A DNA stretch of 64,000 nucleotides, taken from Salvelinus alpinus (Eukaryota > Chordata > Actinopteri > Salmoniformes > Salmonidae). Under the pieces are notes generated by a model. That model saw only the letters and a program-made list of their open reading frames with translations, had not been told where the DNA came from and did not search any database. The position numbers and the translations under genes were made by a program. The stretch is from contig NC_092094.1 in the NCBI RefSeq assembly GCF_045679555.1, positions 10,534,319 through 10,598,318 of the forward strand. Direction: 5' to 3'. This document shows positions 36,923 to 49,465 of this stretch, in pieces. Every line of letters begins with the position of its first letter. The first letter of the stretch is position 1.

Positions 36923-37030
36923 CGCATAGTAGAAAAGCATCATGTCTCACTCAAGCTTGTCGCCTGCAACAGCATCATCGGCAGCGTGTTGTGAAGACAG
37001 CAGAGCGGAAAATGCACGGTTTACTGTACA
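36923..37030 (-). other. probable non-coding first exon and promoter of agbl2
   Basis: CpG-bearing sequence (ggcgcg, gcggaa, cggcagcg) on the minus strand ends in a good donor, tatgcg/gtaggtag, at 36923. It has two adjacent ATGs (ATGATGCTTTTC). Joined to the acceptor at 36098 these start an upstream frame that overlaps the main start. The transcription start is inferred only; no TATA box is evident. Confidence 0.5.
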
Positions 37031-37089
37031 CGGTCACCGTGACAACTAACGTGGCGCGGAATCCCTCACATTCTTCTACTTGTTAGTTG

Positions 37090-38590
37090 AAATATACAAT
37101 ATTTTCTTAGGACGAACGGCTACACTGAATCACATATATACCAATCAGTATGTTACATAAAAACAACAAGTATCTAATTGTTGTTAATGTATACAAATGC
37201 ATTGATAGCCTCATTAAAAATGTATCGAACCCCGCACCGAAAATCCTCCTGCATTAGCGCACCAAACTTTTTTAAACTGATATGTGAAGAAAATCATTCT
37301 GTTAAATTCCAATATTATTTATGGTTGTTGACAATTCATTATTTATGCTTCTTATTTAAGAAGGTGTTGGGTGTCATCTCATGTAAAACATGTCTTGTGG
37401 TGACAACAAATTACTAATTATCTGGCAGTAGTAATTTGATAGGAGGACCACAATGGAAATAATTCGCAGACTTTGTGAGTTATCTTCAATGTTTTTACTC
37501 ATGTACATCTATGTCTTTGTCAAGTTTTATGTGTGCTTGTTTTTTTTTTAAATGGTCGAATTAATCAACTGAACTAAACGAGTCCTGGGGAGGTTGTCCA
37601 CCCAAGACGACCATTGTTGCAGAATAGTATGCCTTCACAGTATATATTTCTACGGGTGGGCAGGCCTATAGCGATGATTCCCTTTCCCAAAACATACTTT
37701 CATTTAGTTATTTGCTGGAGTTGTGGTCAATTCTCAAACACACTATAAAAATGAGCCTCATGGCCAGCCAGTGATATAAGCCTACTTGAAACTGTCAGAG
37801 AACCAAGAGGATAGTGTCAGGTGTCAATGAGGGTAAAGAGATAAGGTCAATTACTACAGACAAAGAAGGGTAACGTTAGAATTCTCATACCATCATCATT
37901 ATCTTCATTTATCTCTTACGTTCATTATCTCTTGTGGTTTGAGGCCTTCCTGTTCATCAGACACTGCTGTTCTCACAGTGTTCATTTGGTAATGGTCTGT
38001 AATGGCCTGCCAGGTGTCAGGGAAGAGGTGGTTGTTATCAGGGGTCCTGAGCCAAGAGAAGATAAAGAGACCTTGACACACGCACGCACGCACGCCTGTG
38101 TTGTATGTAACTTGCACCACTCTAAATGATTGATTGGTTGATGTTATTCATTTTATTTGTAACATGATCTACCTCTTCTAGGAACACTAAACCCAGGGTT
38201 GGAAACATATATTTCCAGGTATTTACTTGTACTGCACCTGGTCAAATGCTTATTACAAAGTTATAGCCTATGAATTAGGCTACTTGTCATTTTGTTTCGT
38301 TTAGAGTTACAACCATTAACATTACAGTATGGACCCAAACTAAATTGCTTCACGAGGAAGTGAAACGGAACTATTCTGTTAGGATCCAGACTATAGATAC
38401 ATCCTAGAGGATCAGAAGAAGCCTGTTGCCATGAGCTCATCATCGCTCCATGTGTTCCATGTGTTCCATGAGTTCCATAAAAGCCACTAGAATGTGTGTC
38501 TGTTTATTTATAGGTGTCTCTAAAGTTCCCTAGCAGTGGTTTGCCTCCTGAGCTGGTTTCAGTTACACCTACTGCTCTGGAAAATGTATC
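37090..38590. other. intergenic, no gene recognised
   Basis: AT-rich spacer upstream of agbl2. It contains a short (cgca)n at 38083 and a repeated tgtgttccatg at 38450. No splice-supported frame, RNA gene or known element was found. Confidence 0.6.
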
Positions 38591-38749
<159 letters not shown>

Positions 38750-38759
38750 TCTATGTGAC

Positions 38760-39271
38760 ATACTATAACATGAGATCTATAGGTGGGATTTCATAAGACT
38801 TTCTGTGCCCGATATTCAAAGATAAGATGATGGTAGCTGATATCATGTCATATACATGACAGTACATGCATGTATAGGTGGTGTTACTATGCAGACAGCA
38901 TGCATGGCAAGAAATAGTGTTGCCAGACAACAGTGCACTTACAAAAAAGTGTGCAATTAACCCACTGTTTGCAAGTGGAGAAACTAGACATATATAAATA
39001 ATTGAACCAACATGGTGGAAGCAACAGGCACAGGTGCTACTCAGACTGGGGCAATGTTATAAAAGGTCAATCGTGACCTGGATGTTAACCCTTGACCACA
39101 TTCATTACACAGGCCAGCTTGTGACACCCATGGTGGTGTCCACTGATTTCAGTAGGTTTTTGGATTGTATCTTCTATTTTTATTGTTTAGAATAAGGGAA
39201 TGTAGAGTACAGTAGAGCACAGACTAAATGTCGGTGCTATACGAGGACAATATTGTCTATTCGGTATACAG
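38760..39271. other. intergenic, no gene recognised
   Basis: Unique-looking AT-rich sequence with tatacatgacagtacatgca; nothing further assigned. Confidence 0.55.
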
Positions 39272-39491
39272 TGCATTCGGAAAGTATTCAGACCCCTAGA
39301 CTCCCCCCCCCCCCCCCAAATTACCTTACAGCCTTATTCCAAAATGGATCAAATAGTTTTTTTCCCTCATCAATCTACAAACAATACCCCATAATAACAA
39401 AGCATAAAAGTTTATAAATTTTTTTTACTGCAAATTTATTACAAATAAAAACTTCAGATATCACATTTACATAAGAATTCAGACCCTTTCC

Positions 39492-40487
39492 TCAGTACTT
39501 TGTTGAAACACCTTTGGCAGCGATTACAGCCTCGAGTCTTCTTGGGTAAGACGCTTACAAGCTTGGCACACATGTATTTGTGGAGTTTCTCCCATTCTTC
39601 TCTACAGATCCTCTCAAGCTCTGTCAAGTTGGATGGGGAGCGCCGCACTTGCTGCACAGCTATTTTCAGGTCTCTCTAGAGATGTTTGATTGGGTTTCAG
39701 TCAACGCACTGGCTGGGCCACTCAAGGACATTCAGAGACTTGTCCCGAAGCCACTCCTACGTTGTATTGGCTGTGCTAAGGGTCGATGTCCTGTTGGAAG
39801 GTGAACCTTTGCCCCAGTCTGAGGTCCTGAGGGCTCTGGAGCAGGTTTTTATCAAGGATCTCTATTTCCTTTTCTCCATTCATCTTTCTCTCGATCCTGA
39901 CTAGTCTCCAAGTCCCTGCCGCTGAAAAACATCCCCACAGCATGATGCTGCCACCACCATGCTTCACCGTAGGGGTGGTGCCAGGTTTCCTCCAGACGTG
40001 ACGCTTGGCATTCAGGCCAAATAGTTAAATCTTGGTTTCATCAGACCAGAGAATCTTGTTTCTCATGGTCTGAGAGTCCTTTAGGTGCCTTTTGGCCAAC
40101 TCCAAGCCGGCTGTTATGTGCCTTTTACTGAGGAGTGGCTTCCGTCTGGCCACTCTACCAAAAAAGCCTGATTGGTAGAGTGCTGTGGAGATGGTTGCCC
40201 TTCTGGAAGGTTCTCCCATCTCCACAGAGGAACTCTGTCAGAGTGACCATCGGCTTCTTGGTCACCTCCCTGACCAAGGCCCTTCTTGCCCGATTGCTCA
40301 GTTTGGCCTGGCGGCCAGCTCTAGGAAGAGTCTTGGTGGTTCCAAACTTCTTCCATTTAAGAATGATGGAGGCCACTGTGTTCTTGGGGACCTTCAATGC
40401 TGCAGACATGTTTTGGTAATCTTCCCCAGATCTGTGCCTCAACACAATCCTGTCTCGGAGCTCTATGGACAATTCCTCCGACCTCAT
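39492..40487 (-). pseudogene. Tc1 transposase pseudogene
   Basis: Starts at ATG 40487 with RSEELSIELRDRIVLRHRSG. The DNA-binding region is intact through VPKNTVASIILKWKKFGT and RRALVREVTKKP, then loses frame after TLTEF. Downstream pieces in other frames include LWSDETKI (first Asp), GGGSIMLWGCFSAAGTW, and FTFQQDIDP followed by a stop, where the usual DNDP block has Ile for Asn. The last catalytic block and C-terminus are eroded. Non-functional. Confidence 0.9.
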
Positions 40488-40525
40488 GGCTTGGTCTTTG
40501 CTCTGACATGCACTGGAACCTTATA

Positions 40526-40754
40526 TTTAACCTTTATTTAATTAGGCAAGTCATTTAAGAACACATTCTTATTTACAATGACAGCCTACCCCGGCCAAAC
40601 CATCCCCTAACCCGGACGACGCTGGGCCAATTGTGCGCCGCCCTATGGGACTCCCGATCATGGCCGGTTGTGATACAGCCCGGGATCGAACCCGGGTGTG
40701 TAGTTACACCTCTAGCACCGCAGTGCCTTAGACCGCTGCGCCACTCGGGAGGCC
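40526..40754 (-). mobile_element. tRNA-derived SINE inside Tc1
   Basis: On the minus strand, ggcctcccgagtggcgcagc (A box GTGGCGCAGCGG) and cgggttcgatcccgggctg (B box GGTTCGATCCC) form a clear tRNA-like head. Next come caattggcccagcgtcgtcc and the salmonid tail aagaatgtgttcttaaatg, ending attaaataaaggtt. It belongs to the SmaI/HpaI class of salmonid SINEs. Confidence 0.92.
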
Positions 40755-41129
40755 CTTAAATGTTCGATTGGGTTATATAAACAGGTGTGTGCCTTTCCAA
40801 ATCATGTCCAATCAATTTAATTTACCACAAGTAGACTCCAATCAAGTTGTAGAAACATCTTAAGGATGATCATTGGAAACAGGATGCACCTGAGCTCAAT
40901 TTCAAGTCTCATAGCAAAGGGTCTGAATACTTAAGTAAATAAGGTATTTCTGTTTTTTATTTTATTAATTTGCAAACATCTCTAAAAACCTGTTTTCGCG
41001 TTGTTATTATGAGGTATTGTGTGTAGATTGATGAGGAATAACAATTATTTAATCCATTTCAGAATAAGGCTGTAACATAACAAAATGTGGAAAAAGTTGA
41101 GGTGTCTGAATACTTTCCGAATGCTCTGT

Positions 41130-41609
41130 AAGTTCTTCTGTGGTTTACTAACGATACAGTTACTCTGGAGTCACATCAGCCACAGAGTGGAATAAAGTAA
41201 ATCCCGCCTACCATAGTCACTTCAGATCAAGTATTTATAGTACATTACTGAACCCTCCAGATGAGATGGGCTTGCTGGCCGATCATTATCCATAGAAGTT
41301 AATTAAAGTGACACAACCAAAATGTCCTTTATGACATTATACGTTTTCAGTTTCTTAAAAACTGAACTATATACAAGGGGTGCAACTTTGGTTTTAGAAG
41401 TGGGTGGGTAAGCAAAACTGCCCCCCGTCATCAAGCTAGGTAAGTGATCGATAAAACTAGATCAAAGGTAATTCAATAATCAATATTGTGCTGCACCTTT
41501 AACCAATAGCCTAACAAATCTAACAACACTTAAAACTGTGTTTATTAAGACATCCTCTATCAAATTGCAGCCTCTCTCCCCCCCAAAAATTTCCCCCCAC
41601 TTTTTATTT
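41130..41609. other. intergenic, no gene recognised
   Basis: AT-rich spacer with a C-rich patch at 41578-41600. No element or gene assigned. Confidence 0.55.
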
Positions 41610-41815
41610 GTTTTTACTCACAAGGGAAAGGTTTGAAAACAGAAGTACATTTGCTTACCGCCCCAATGGATCCACAGACGATGCAATCGCCATCACACTG
41701 CACACTGCCCTATTCCATCTGGACAAGAGGAATGTAAGAATGCTGTTCATTGACTATAGCTCAGCCTTCAACACCATAGTACCCTCCAAGCTCATCATCA
41801 AGCTCGGGGAACTGG
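41610..41815 (+). mobile_element. LINE reverse transcriptase fragment
   Basis: Encodes [39 protein letters not shown] and [19 protein letters not shown] motifs with the first catalytic Asp ([10 protein letters not shown]). A CR1/L2/Rex-like teleost non-LTR element. It breaks off at gctcggggaactgg and is joined head-to-head to another LINE. Confidence 0.8.
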
Positions 41816-41817
41816 AG

Positions 41818-42802
41818 GGGAAGAGGGGGATGACCGCAGAAGCTTTCCAATCTTTAGGGATCTCGGACGAAATGAAAGAGAGGTTGAACAGACTGGTAAT
41901 AGGGGTTGCAACAATGGTGGCGGATCATTTTTAGAAAGAGAGGGTCCAGATTGTCTAGCCCAGCTGATGTGTACGGGTCCAGGTTTTGCAGCTCTTTCAG
42001 AACATCTGCGATCTGGATTTGGGTGAAAGAGAAGCTGGGGAGGCTCGGGCAAGTAGCTGAGAGGGGTGCGGAGCTGTTGGCTGGGTTTGGGGTAGCCAGG
42101 AGGAAAGCATGGCCAGCCGTAGAGAAATGCTTATTGAAATTTATAATGGATTTATCGGTGACCGTGTCGCCTAGCCTCAGTGCAGTGGGCAGCTGGGAGG
42201 AGGTGCTCTTGTTCTGTTTGAAAAAGCTAGCCTTTGCTTTCCTGACTGACTGTGTGTATTGGTTCCTGACTTCCCTGAACAGTTGCATATCGCGGGGACT
42301 ATTCGATGCTATTGCAGTCCGCCACAGGATGTTTTTGTGCTGGTCAAGGGCAGTCAGGTCTGGAGTGAACCAAGGCCTATATCTGTTCTTAGTTCTACAT
42401 TTTTTGAAAGGGGCATGCTTATTTAAGATGGTGAGGAAATTACTTTTAAAGAACGACCAGGCATCCTCGACTGACGGGATGAGGTCTATATCCTTCCAGG
42501 ATACCTGGGCCAGGTCGATTAGAAAGGCCTGCTCGCAGAAGTGTTTTAGGGAGCGTTTGACAGTGATGAGGGGTGGTCGTTTGACCGCGGACCCATAGCG
42601 GAAGCAGGCAATGAGGCAGTGATCGCTGAAATCCTGATTGAAAACAGCAGAGGTGTATTTGGAGGGCAAGTTGGTCAGGATAATATCTAAAAGGGTGCCC
42701 ATGTTTACGGATTTAGGGTTGTACCTGGTGGTTTCCTTGATAATTTTTGTGAGATTGAGGGCATCTAGCTTAGATTGTAGGACTGCTGGGGTGTTAATGG
42801 CT
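41818..42802 (-). mobile_element. LINE endonuclease-to-RT fragment
   Basis: On the minus strand, a frame open for about 320 codons (42802 to 41854) carries the end of an APE-type endonuclease (MGTLLDIILTNLPSKY and DFSDHCLIACF, with the SDH catalytic His), a linker rich in basic residues, and the start of an RT ([13 protein letters not shown]). After a one- or two-base shift the RT continues as [20 protein letters not shown] and [11 protein letters not shown]. Truncated at both ends; no active-site RT motif remains. Confidence 0.85.
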
Positions 42803-43261
42803 TAAGGACAACAAAGTCAAGATATTGAAGAGGCCATCACAAAGAAAATTTGTGGCCAGAACTGAAAAAGTGTGTGCGAGCAAGGAGGCCTACAAACCTG
42901 ACTCAGTTACACCAGCTCTGTCAAGAGGAATGGGCCAAAATTCACCCAACTTATTGTGGGAAGCTTGTGGAAGGCTACCCAAAATGTATGACCCAAATTA
43001 AACAATTTTAAAGGCAATGCTACCAAATACTAATTGAGTGAATGTAAACTTCTGACCCACTGGGAATGTGATGAAAGAAATAAAAGCTGAAATAAATAAT
43101 TCTCTCTACTATTATTCTGACATTTCACATTCTTAAAATAAAGTGGTGACCCTAACTGATCTAAAACAAGGAATTTTTACTAGGATTAAATGTCAGGAAT
43201 TGTGAAAAAAGGAGTTTAAATGTATTTGGCTAAGGTGTATGTAAACTTCCGACTTCAACTG
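42803..43261 (+). mobile_element. 5'-truncated Sleeping Beauty-type Tc1 fragment
   Basis: Starts inside the transposase (ttaaggacaacaaagtcaag, LKDNKVK), has lost bases around the WPSQSPDLNPIEN block, and runs through the 3' coding end, the inner repeat (gaatgtaaacttctgaccca) and the outer end gtatgtaaacttccgacttc-aactg. Same family as 22775-24902, opposite orientation. Confidence 0.9.
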
Positions 43262-43394
43262 TTTATACTGTATTATATTCTACTATATTTTAGTCAATGC
43301 CACTCCAACATTGCTTGTTCTAATATTTATATATTTCTCAATTCCATTATTTTACTTTTAGATTTGCGTGTATTGTGGTGAGTTGTTATATATT

Positions 43395-43495
43395 ACTGCA
43401 CTGTTGGAGCTAGGAACACAAGCATTTCGCTACACTCGCAATAACATCTGCTAAATATGTGTATGTCACCAATAAAATTTGATTTGTGTACTGAT
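43395..43495 (+). mobile_element. LINE 3' end
   Basis: ggaacacaagcatttcgcta, then cataacatctgctaaata-type sequence and caataaaatttgatttg. It could be the tail of the LINE whose RT begins at 41610, separated from it by two later insertions. Confidence 0.65.
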
Positions 43496-45884
43496 GGTGC
43501 ACCATGACAGTGAAGCCTGTAGAGCTGTTTACCACTGTGTCAGTGTGAAAAGTAGGGAATTAATTAGGAAAACGGACAAATCAAGAACATTACATTGCTA
43601 TACTGACTCTATTACTCTATTACTCTATACTGACTCTATTAAAAACTCACAATGCACAAAAAAAACATCTGAAATATTGCTTAATTTGGCCTCTGGTTTA
43701 ATCGTTTGATTCAGGTCTAGTGTGAATGAGGCAAAAAGAAGACCTATTTTTGGCCAGCTCTCTCTCAAACGGTACATCAACTGGTGAAAGCTAGCTAAGT
43801 TAATTTACTTCTGCTGAAATGGGACAAAAAGGCTACAAACAACAGCTGTTAGATAGTAATAATTGCCACTTCATATCGTTACCTGACAGATAGCTACAGG
43901 CTGGAGCTGAACTGGTTGTGGTAGCTACTAGCTAGCTAATTCATTCACCTCAGTCAAGAGGGGATGAAACATTAGCTAACATTACATGTCAGTTACACTA
44001 CTAGCTCAGCACTAGGAAAAAACACTAGTTTAGTTTTTTTTCTGTTAAGTTAAACAGCAGTTACCTTACCAGCTACATCAGTCAACTAAAGAGTAGCCAG
44101 TTTCTGCTCTGCTTGCTTTTACAACTTGGAGAATGAGCGCAACACATACAGACTGACAGCAGCTGCCTCAGTTCAACTCTCCTGTGCTGGTCCAGCCAGT
44201 CTTTCAGAAGCTTTGCCTTCACACAGCCTGTCCGACCACTCTGAGACATCCGCATGGTCCTAAAGCACATCAATGTCATTTTTGGTATCACAGTGCAATG
44301 ATAAAACTGGGGGGAACAAAACTGCAATTTCAGAATGTGTGTGTGTGTGGGGGGGGGGGGGGGTCATAACGCCACCCCGTCCCCAGTGAAAGTTGCGCCC
44401 TTGCTATATACTATACATAACATGAGTTATTACTCAAATAAAAATGAATGTTCCAGAAGAACATTGATGTCTTTCCCTGATTAACAACCGTGAAGAGGAC
44501 AGCGTCTCAGTCTTGGAACTGATCCCTCTATAGATGCCAGGCAGGGCTTGGATTCACACCTGGGTTCAAATACCATTTGAAATCTTTCAAACACTTTAAG
44601 CGTTTGCTTTTGCCTGCCTGGAGTGTAAGTTGGTGCAGGGTTTGTAGTTTGGGAGTATTATGTTGGTCGATTAAAGCTAGGTAAGCTCAATCAAGCACAG
44701 AGAAAGTATGTTCAATTATTTCAAATACTATTTGAACCCAGGTATGTTTGGATTGGAAGCTGCCGTCCGCCAATGCTGTCTACTAAAAAAAGGGCTTGAT
44801 ATGATCAAGCAGTGAAATAATTCTCGGACAGAGCATGAAGGGGAGCCGAGGAGATAGAATGTAGAATGCAGAAGAGGATATTCCGAGGAACCCACAGCCT
44901 TCCGGAACTAGAGTGTCGGGTTTCAAACCCTCTTGCTCCATGCCTGGTTAGTTAGCTACGTATCTGCAAAAACATCGACATCAACTTCAGATGACGGCCT
45001 TTTAAAATGGATGCGTGGCAATCAAATCCTTGGGGTACACAGGGGGTGCCTCCTTCCCCACAGAGTAAGCCACTGGCTAGGAGAGACACCTTTGAGTGCA
45101 GAGCATTTGCTTTAGGGTGTTTGAGTGCCAGGTGGGCTGGGTTTGCACTTTTGGGACTTTTCCCATTGGTTCCATTGCATCCGCCAAACTCAGTCAAGCA
45201 CAACTAAAGTATTTGAAATGACTGAACTCAGGTCTGGATGCCTGGCGGTGTCTCCGGCCCCCTCTGATTACGTGCTCACATACATACACGGGGGCTAATG
45301 GGGATAGCATATGAACATCTTATCGTTGATTAGGCCAACACTTTCACACTCCTAATGAGAAGGGATTGCACTCAGCCTTGGCATGTCAGACATATTTATA
45401 ATACACCAGGGAGACGAAGGACGAAATGTTTGACAAGATACTGTAACTCATTTTATTTACTGCCATATCGTGAGATTTTATTCTAACGTTGTTGTGTGAC
45501 GTTAACTCTAAATTAACAATGTAGCTAAACCCTTAGGTCCCCCATAGGACCTTGTTCCTGACATTACAAAATATGCTTGCTAATGAAACAGAGGTTATTC
45601 TCCTTTCACAAAATGAATACCAATACACAATAATCTCACAATAGCTGGATATTCCCCACATCCTTAGATATCATTTGTATCTCACCTGCTGGCTGTGGTA
45701 TTGTGTGAGAATAGTCTAAATGACTAAACCCTTATGGTCTTGAGACCAAAGTTAAGACTTTAAAAAGGAAACCTGTTTAAATAAGAAGTGTCCAAGTCAA
45801 AGACCCCCTACTTCATATCCAACAACATAGTAGGCACAAGAATGAGCTGTTGACTAGTGAGACTGACCTGCTAAAAATCCGATA
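43496..45884. other. intergenic, no gene recognised
   Basis: Contains repeated gactctattactctat (43605-43640), CTAG-rich gtagctactagctagctaa at 43920, and a gt/poly-G run at 44335-44363. No coding frame with splice or motif support. Confidence 0.55.
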
Positions 45885-46440
45885 TACAGTGGGGTCTGAA
45901 ATTATTGACACCATTGCTAAAGAAGAAAATAAATAAATAATTCAAATACTGAGCTATATTGTACGCTTAAGAACATTTGGAAATTAGATCATTTTATACT
46001 AATGCAATTAGTTTGTTTTCAGTGGGTTTCAAGTCCGGAGAATGAGATGGCCATTGCAAAATGTTGATTTTGTGGCCAAATAAAAAACAGAAATGTGGAT
46101 TTTCATGTCTGCATCGGGTTATTGTCTTGCTGGAAGATCCACTTGAGAATAAGTTTCAGTCTCCTGGCAGAAGCAAACAGGTTTTTGGCTAAAATGTCCT
46201 GGTACTGGGTAAAATTCATGATGCTGTTGACCTTAACAAGGGTTCCCAGGACCAGTGGAAGCAAAATAGCCCCATAACGTCAAAGATCCACCATATTTTA
46301 CAATTGGTATGGAGTTATTTTCTGCTCATCCATTCTCATTTTAACACCGAACCCAACACTGGTGTGCTTGGCCAAATAGCTCTATTTTCCCATTTCATAT
46401 GGCATGTATTAATTTGTGGATGTTCATCATCCATTTAGTA
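45885..46440 (-). mobile_element. Tc1-like relic, right end missing
   Basis: Begins tacagtggggtctgaaatta, a Tc1-type terminus. The interior, such as gtttcaagtccggagaatga and ttgtcttgctggaagatcca, is the antisense of decayed transposase catalytic sequence (the Asn-Asp-Pro and SPDLNP regions). No open frame survives. Confidence 0.75.
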
Positions 46441-46443
46441 TGA

Positions 46444-46745
46444 TACACTACATGACCAAAAGTATGTGGACACCTGCTCGTGGAACATCTCATTCTAAAA
46501 TCATGGGCATTAATATGGAGATGGTCCCCCCCTTTGCTGCTATAACAGCCTCCACTCTTCTGGGAAGGCTTTCCACTAGATGTTGGAACATTGCTGCGGG
46601 GACTTGCTTCCATTCAGCCACAAGAGCATTAGTGAGGTCGGGGGCACTGATGTTGGACGACTAGGCATGGCCCGCAGTCGGCATTCCATTCGGGCAGGTA
46701 GCGTTCTCCTGGCATCCACCAAACCCAGAATCATCTGTCGGTCTG
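46444..46745 (-). mobile_element. second Tc1-like relic, internally deleted
   Basis: tacactacatgaccaaaagt then atgtggacacctgctcg is the terminus of a common fish Tc1-type element. It continues through aacagcctccactcttctgg and then jumps at cggcattc to cgggcaggtagcgttctcct, skipping most of the transposase, and ends near 46745 without the far terminus. Confidence 0.8.
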
Positions 46746-47857
46746 AGTGAAAAATGAAACATCACTTGGTGTAAATGTATTTAGTACGCATTCACCATCA
46801 CATGTACTTGAAATTCATTTTCATTAATGCTATTGAAAATGTAAAATGATTCCAATGTCTCGAGTAACATTTACATTTTTATGAAATTGAGCACATTGAT
46901 AGATATTAAGGCAACTTTGAATAAGACCTTAATTGAAACTGTAAAGCCTACGGACTTTGTTTCGATGTCTTTTGTCATTGGAGACTACCTGTGCTGGTAG
47001 TCACAGGTACACATCTGCAAGATGGTGCTGGCAGACTTAAATAAGAAATGAATGTCAAATCAGTTGCATTAAGTTGTTGTTCTTATTTGTTTGCTGTCAA
47101 ACTTTACCATAAGGTCTACAACAAAAATACCCAAACGAGATTTGTAACTAGTATTTTTCTCACCGGATACTTTTTTTTACTCTTATTTGAGTAGTTTCTT
47201 AAGAGTGTTATTTATTCAAGTAAAAATAAGCATCCTATTTACAGAACTTTTATTGAAGTATAGATTTTCAGTACCCCATCTGTGCAAATTATACATAGCC
47301 TAACTATAACATGTGGGCGAACATCCACACTGGAGTTAAATGTATCATTCTACCGTAGGCCTACACCTGTTAATCAACTGATGGCTCAAATCAGCTCATC
47401 AACTCAGCTAGGGGGGAAAAAACTGTAGCATAATACCGTTTTTCACACCTTTCAATATGTGGCTAATAATATGATAGGCTAATGGATAGCCTACAAAATG
47501 TAGCCTATTTGAATATAATCAAATTAACAAGGGGCCTATTGCAACCATCGATGGTACTAGATTATCGGCAGCTGGTGTCTAGTTAAACCATCAATATACG
47601 CAAAATTCACCAGCACAGCTGATCTTAATTGCAACCATTATTAGTCACCTCATTACCGCTCCCTAAAAGATGTCGGCGTTACCTTAATCAGAGATATGTA
47701 TTTAATGGCGGGATGCTCATATCTCCGCAATAACAATGGGAGTCGTTGTCCCAAAGGCAGAAAGGCAGGCAAAAAGTTTAGCTCTTCATATTAAACCCAT
47801 AGAAACACGTTCGGCTTATTCTGGACAGATTTTGGCAAGAGTGAGCCTTCTGGTCGC
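46746..47857. other. intergenic, no gene recognised
   Basis: AT-rich; no repeat family or coding frame assigned. Confidence 0.55.
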
Positions 47858-48333
47858 TAAATCCGGAGAAATGATGGACCATGTAAAAAAAACTGCAGTA
47901 GTGCTGTCCGGCTAGAACATGACGTTGAGGCCTGTCAGTGTAATCCTGATAGTCACCACCACACACAGACACAGCTGTTTCCATTTGAGGATGTTTATAT
48001 GATTTTTGTAATCCGAATGACTTGGAATCTTATTGTTGTGGTTATCTCAATGCATGCTCAACATTCAGACATTCGCGTTACTGTCGACAATAAAAAGTCC
48101 TCAGAAACATGGCATCTTCTCCCTTCAGATGACGATAACGCTCTGACCTGAATGGGCGGGTGCACTGTCCAGATGTGCATTTCCAAGCGCTCTGATTGGT
48201 TGGGTATGGCAGGGCTATGGTGGGTAAGGGATAATTTAGGTAGGCTGAGCAGCCAAACTAATGGGATTTAAGCGGAAACTGAAGGGACTGTGAGGGGAAG
48301 TTAGGTAGAGAGGAGAGGAGCAGGACAGCTTTT
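47858..48333 (+). repeat. left copy of a large direct repeat
   Basis: Two blocks match the copy at 53402-53803: ggtcgctaaatccggagaaa with ggaccatgtaaaaaa, and a 205-bp block starting gatgacgataacgctctgac, passing aagcgctctgattggttggg, and ending gagaggagcaggac. The region between the blocks differs in length between copies. Confidence 0.9.
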
Positions 48334-48954
48334 ATTAAAGCCACCCCAATATTTCTTATGGAAATATTAACATCCACGAAAAGGCCTCTAACCTAAATGG
48401 CACAGTCTCTAATGGGGGCCACAGTATTTAAAGGGCAACAGTCTCTGAAAAGCCACAGGCCTCGAAAGGAATCTTATTGCTAGCGTGCCAAATCTTACCC
48501 GGCAGGACAAGGGGGCCACCCCGTGAGGGCGGTACACAGATACGCAGAGATAGTCTTGGGCCACCCCATGGAACACCACGTGGGTGCGGGAGTGCCCTCT
48601 AACTGGGCTGGTGCAGGGCAGCTGGGCCCCATCCTTAGACGCCGAGTGCAATGCTGGAGGCTGGCCACGGCTGAAGCAGGTGGCTCGCCTACTGCGGCGG
48701 AGGAATGTGGCATGCCGGCCACAACTGTCGTTGGCAGCTCACTGGCTGCGGCTGAGGCTGGTGACACTTTCCCCACTGCTGAATGACTGTCATGGTGGAG
48801 CATGTGGGGACCCCTGGGTGAGGATCATCAGGGATCTGAAGGCAGGTGCCGGCTGTGCCCCAGAGACAAGGTCAGGTGGTCTCCCATGTGGGACGGGCTA
48901 AGAGTCGTCCAAGGCTGGAAGCAAGCCACCCCCAGAACTAGAGACAGCAGGCCC

Positions 48955-49050
48955 TCCGGGTCAGGGAACAGTGGTTCCCTCAGGTCAGGGAATGGTGGTT
49001 CCCCCAGGTCAGGGAGCGATGGTTCCCCCAGGTCAGGGAGCGGAGGGCCT
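48955..49050. repeat. 24-bp minisatellite, ggtcagggaacagtggttcc-ctca
   Basis: Four units with point changes, giving minus-strand LPDLGEPS octads. Same period as the two arrays that follow. Confidence 0.9.
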
Positions 49051-49465
49051 AGCAGGGCAGGGGACTTGTAACCCCGTACTAAATCTGAGTACTGCACGCC
49101 AGGTATAGTGGGAGGCTGCAAACCTAGCCAAGCAGGGAACGTATAGTCTAGTATAGTGACTGGGTGCAGGCTGAGGGCTGCGAACTGTCTAACTGCACAC
49201 ATAGAAGAGCAGATAACTGGGTCTAGCGGGACGGGAGACCCAGGGCCTAGAACTAGGGCAGGTGGTTTGGCATGTAGCACTGAGGGAGCTGACTGTTGGC
49301 GACTGAGGCTGGGGGCTGCCGACCAACTGAGGGCAGATGCTGCAAACCTAGTGGGGCAGAGAACCTATAGCCTGGCGGAGCAGTGGACTGAGGACCGACT
49401 AGAGCTGGAGACCGCGAAACTAGAACGGCTGAAGGCTTGGGGCCTAATGCTGATAACTTTAGGCT

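Larger units (their letters stand above)
39272..41129 (-). mobile_element. Tc1-like transposon carrying a SINE
   Basis: The ends tacagtgcattcggaaagta and gaatactttccgaatgctct-gta are matching inverted repeats flanked by TA. The body contains a decayed transposase on the minus strand and a 229-bp SINE between transposase start and right end. Same family as the copy at 28695. Confidence 0.93.

Noticed and set aside
40526-40754. Functional tRNA gene
   Set aside because: The A and B boxes belong to a SINE head; the rest lacks a foldable acceptor stem and continues into the SINE body.
41906-42598. 230-codon plus-strand frame
   Set aside because: Antisense of the LINE endonuclease region, which has clear motifs on the minus strand.
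48523-49071. Plus-strand frames of 87-105 codons
   Set aside because: Low-complexity repeat sequence open on both strands; the minus strand has longer, phase-consistent frames.
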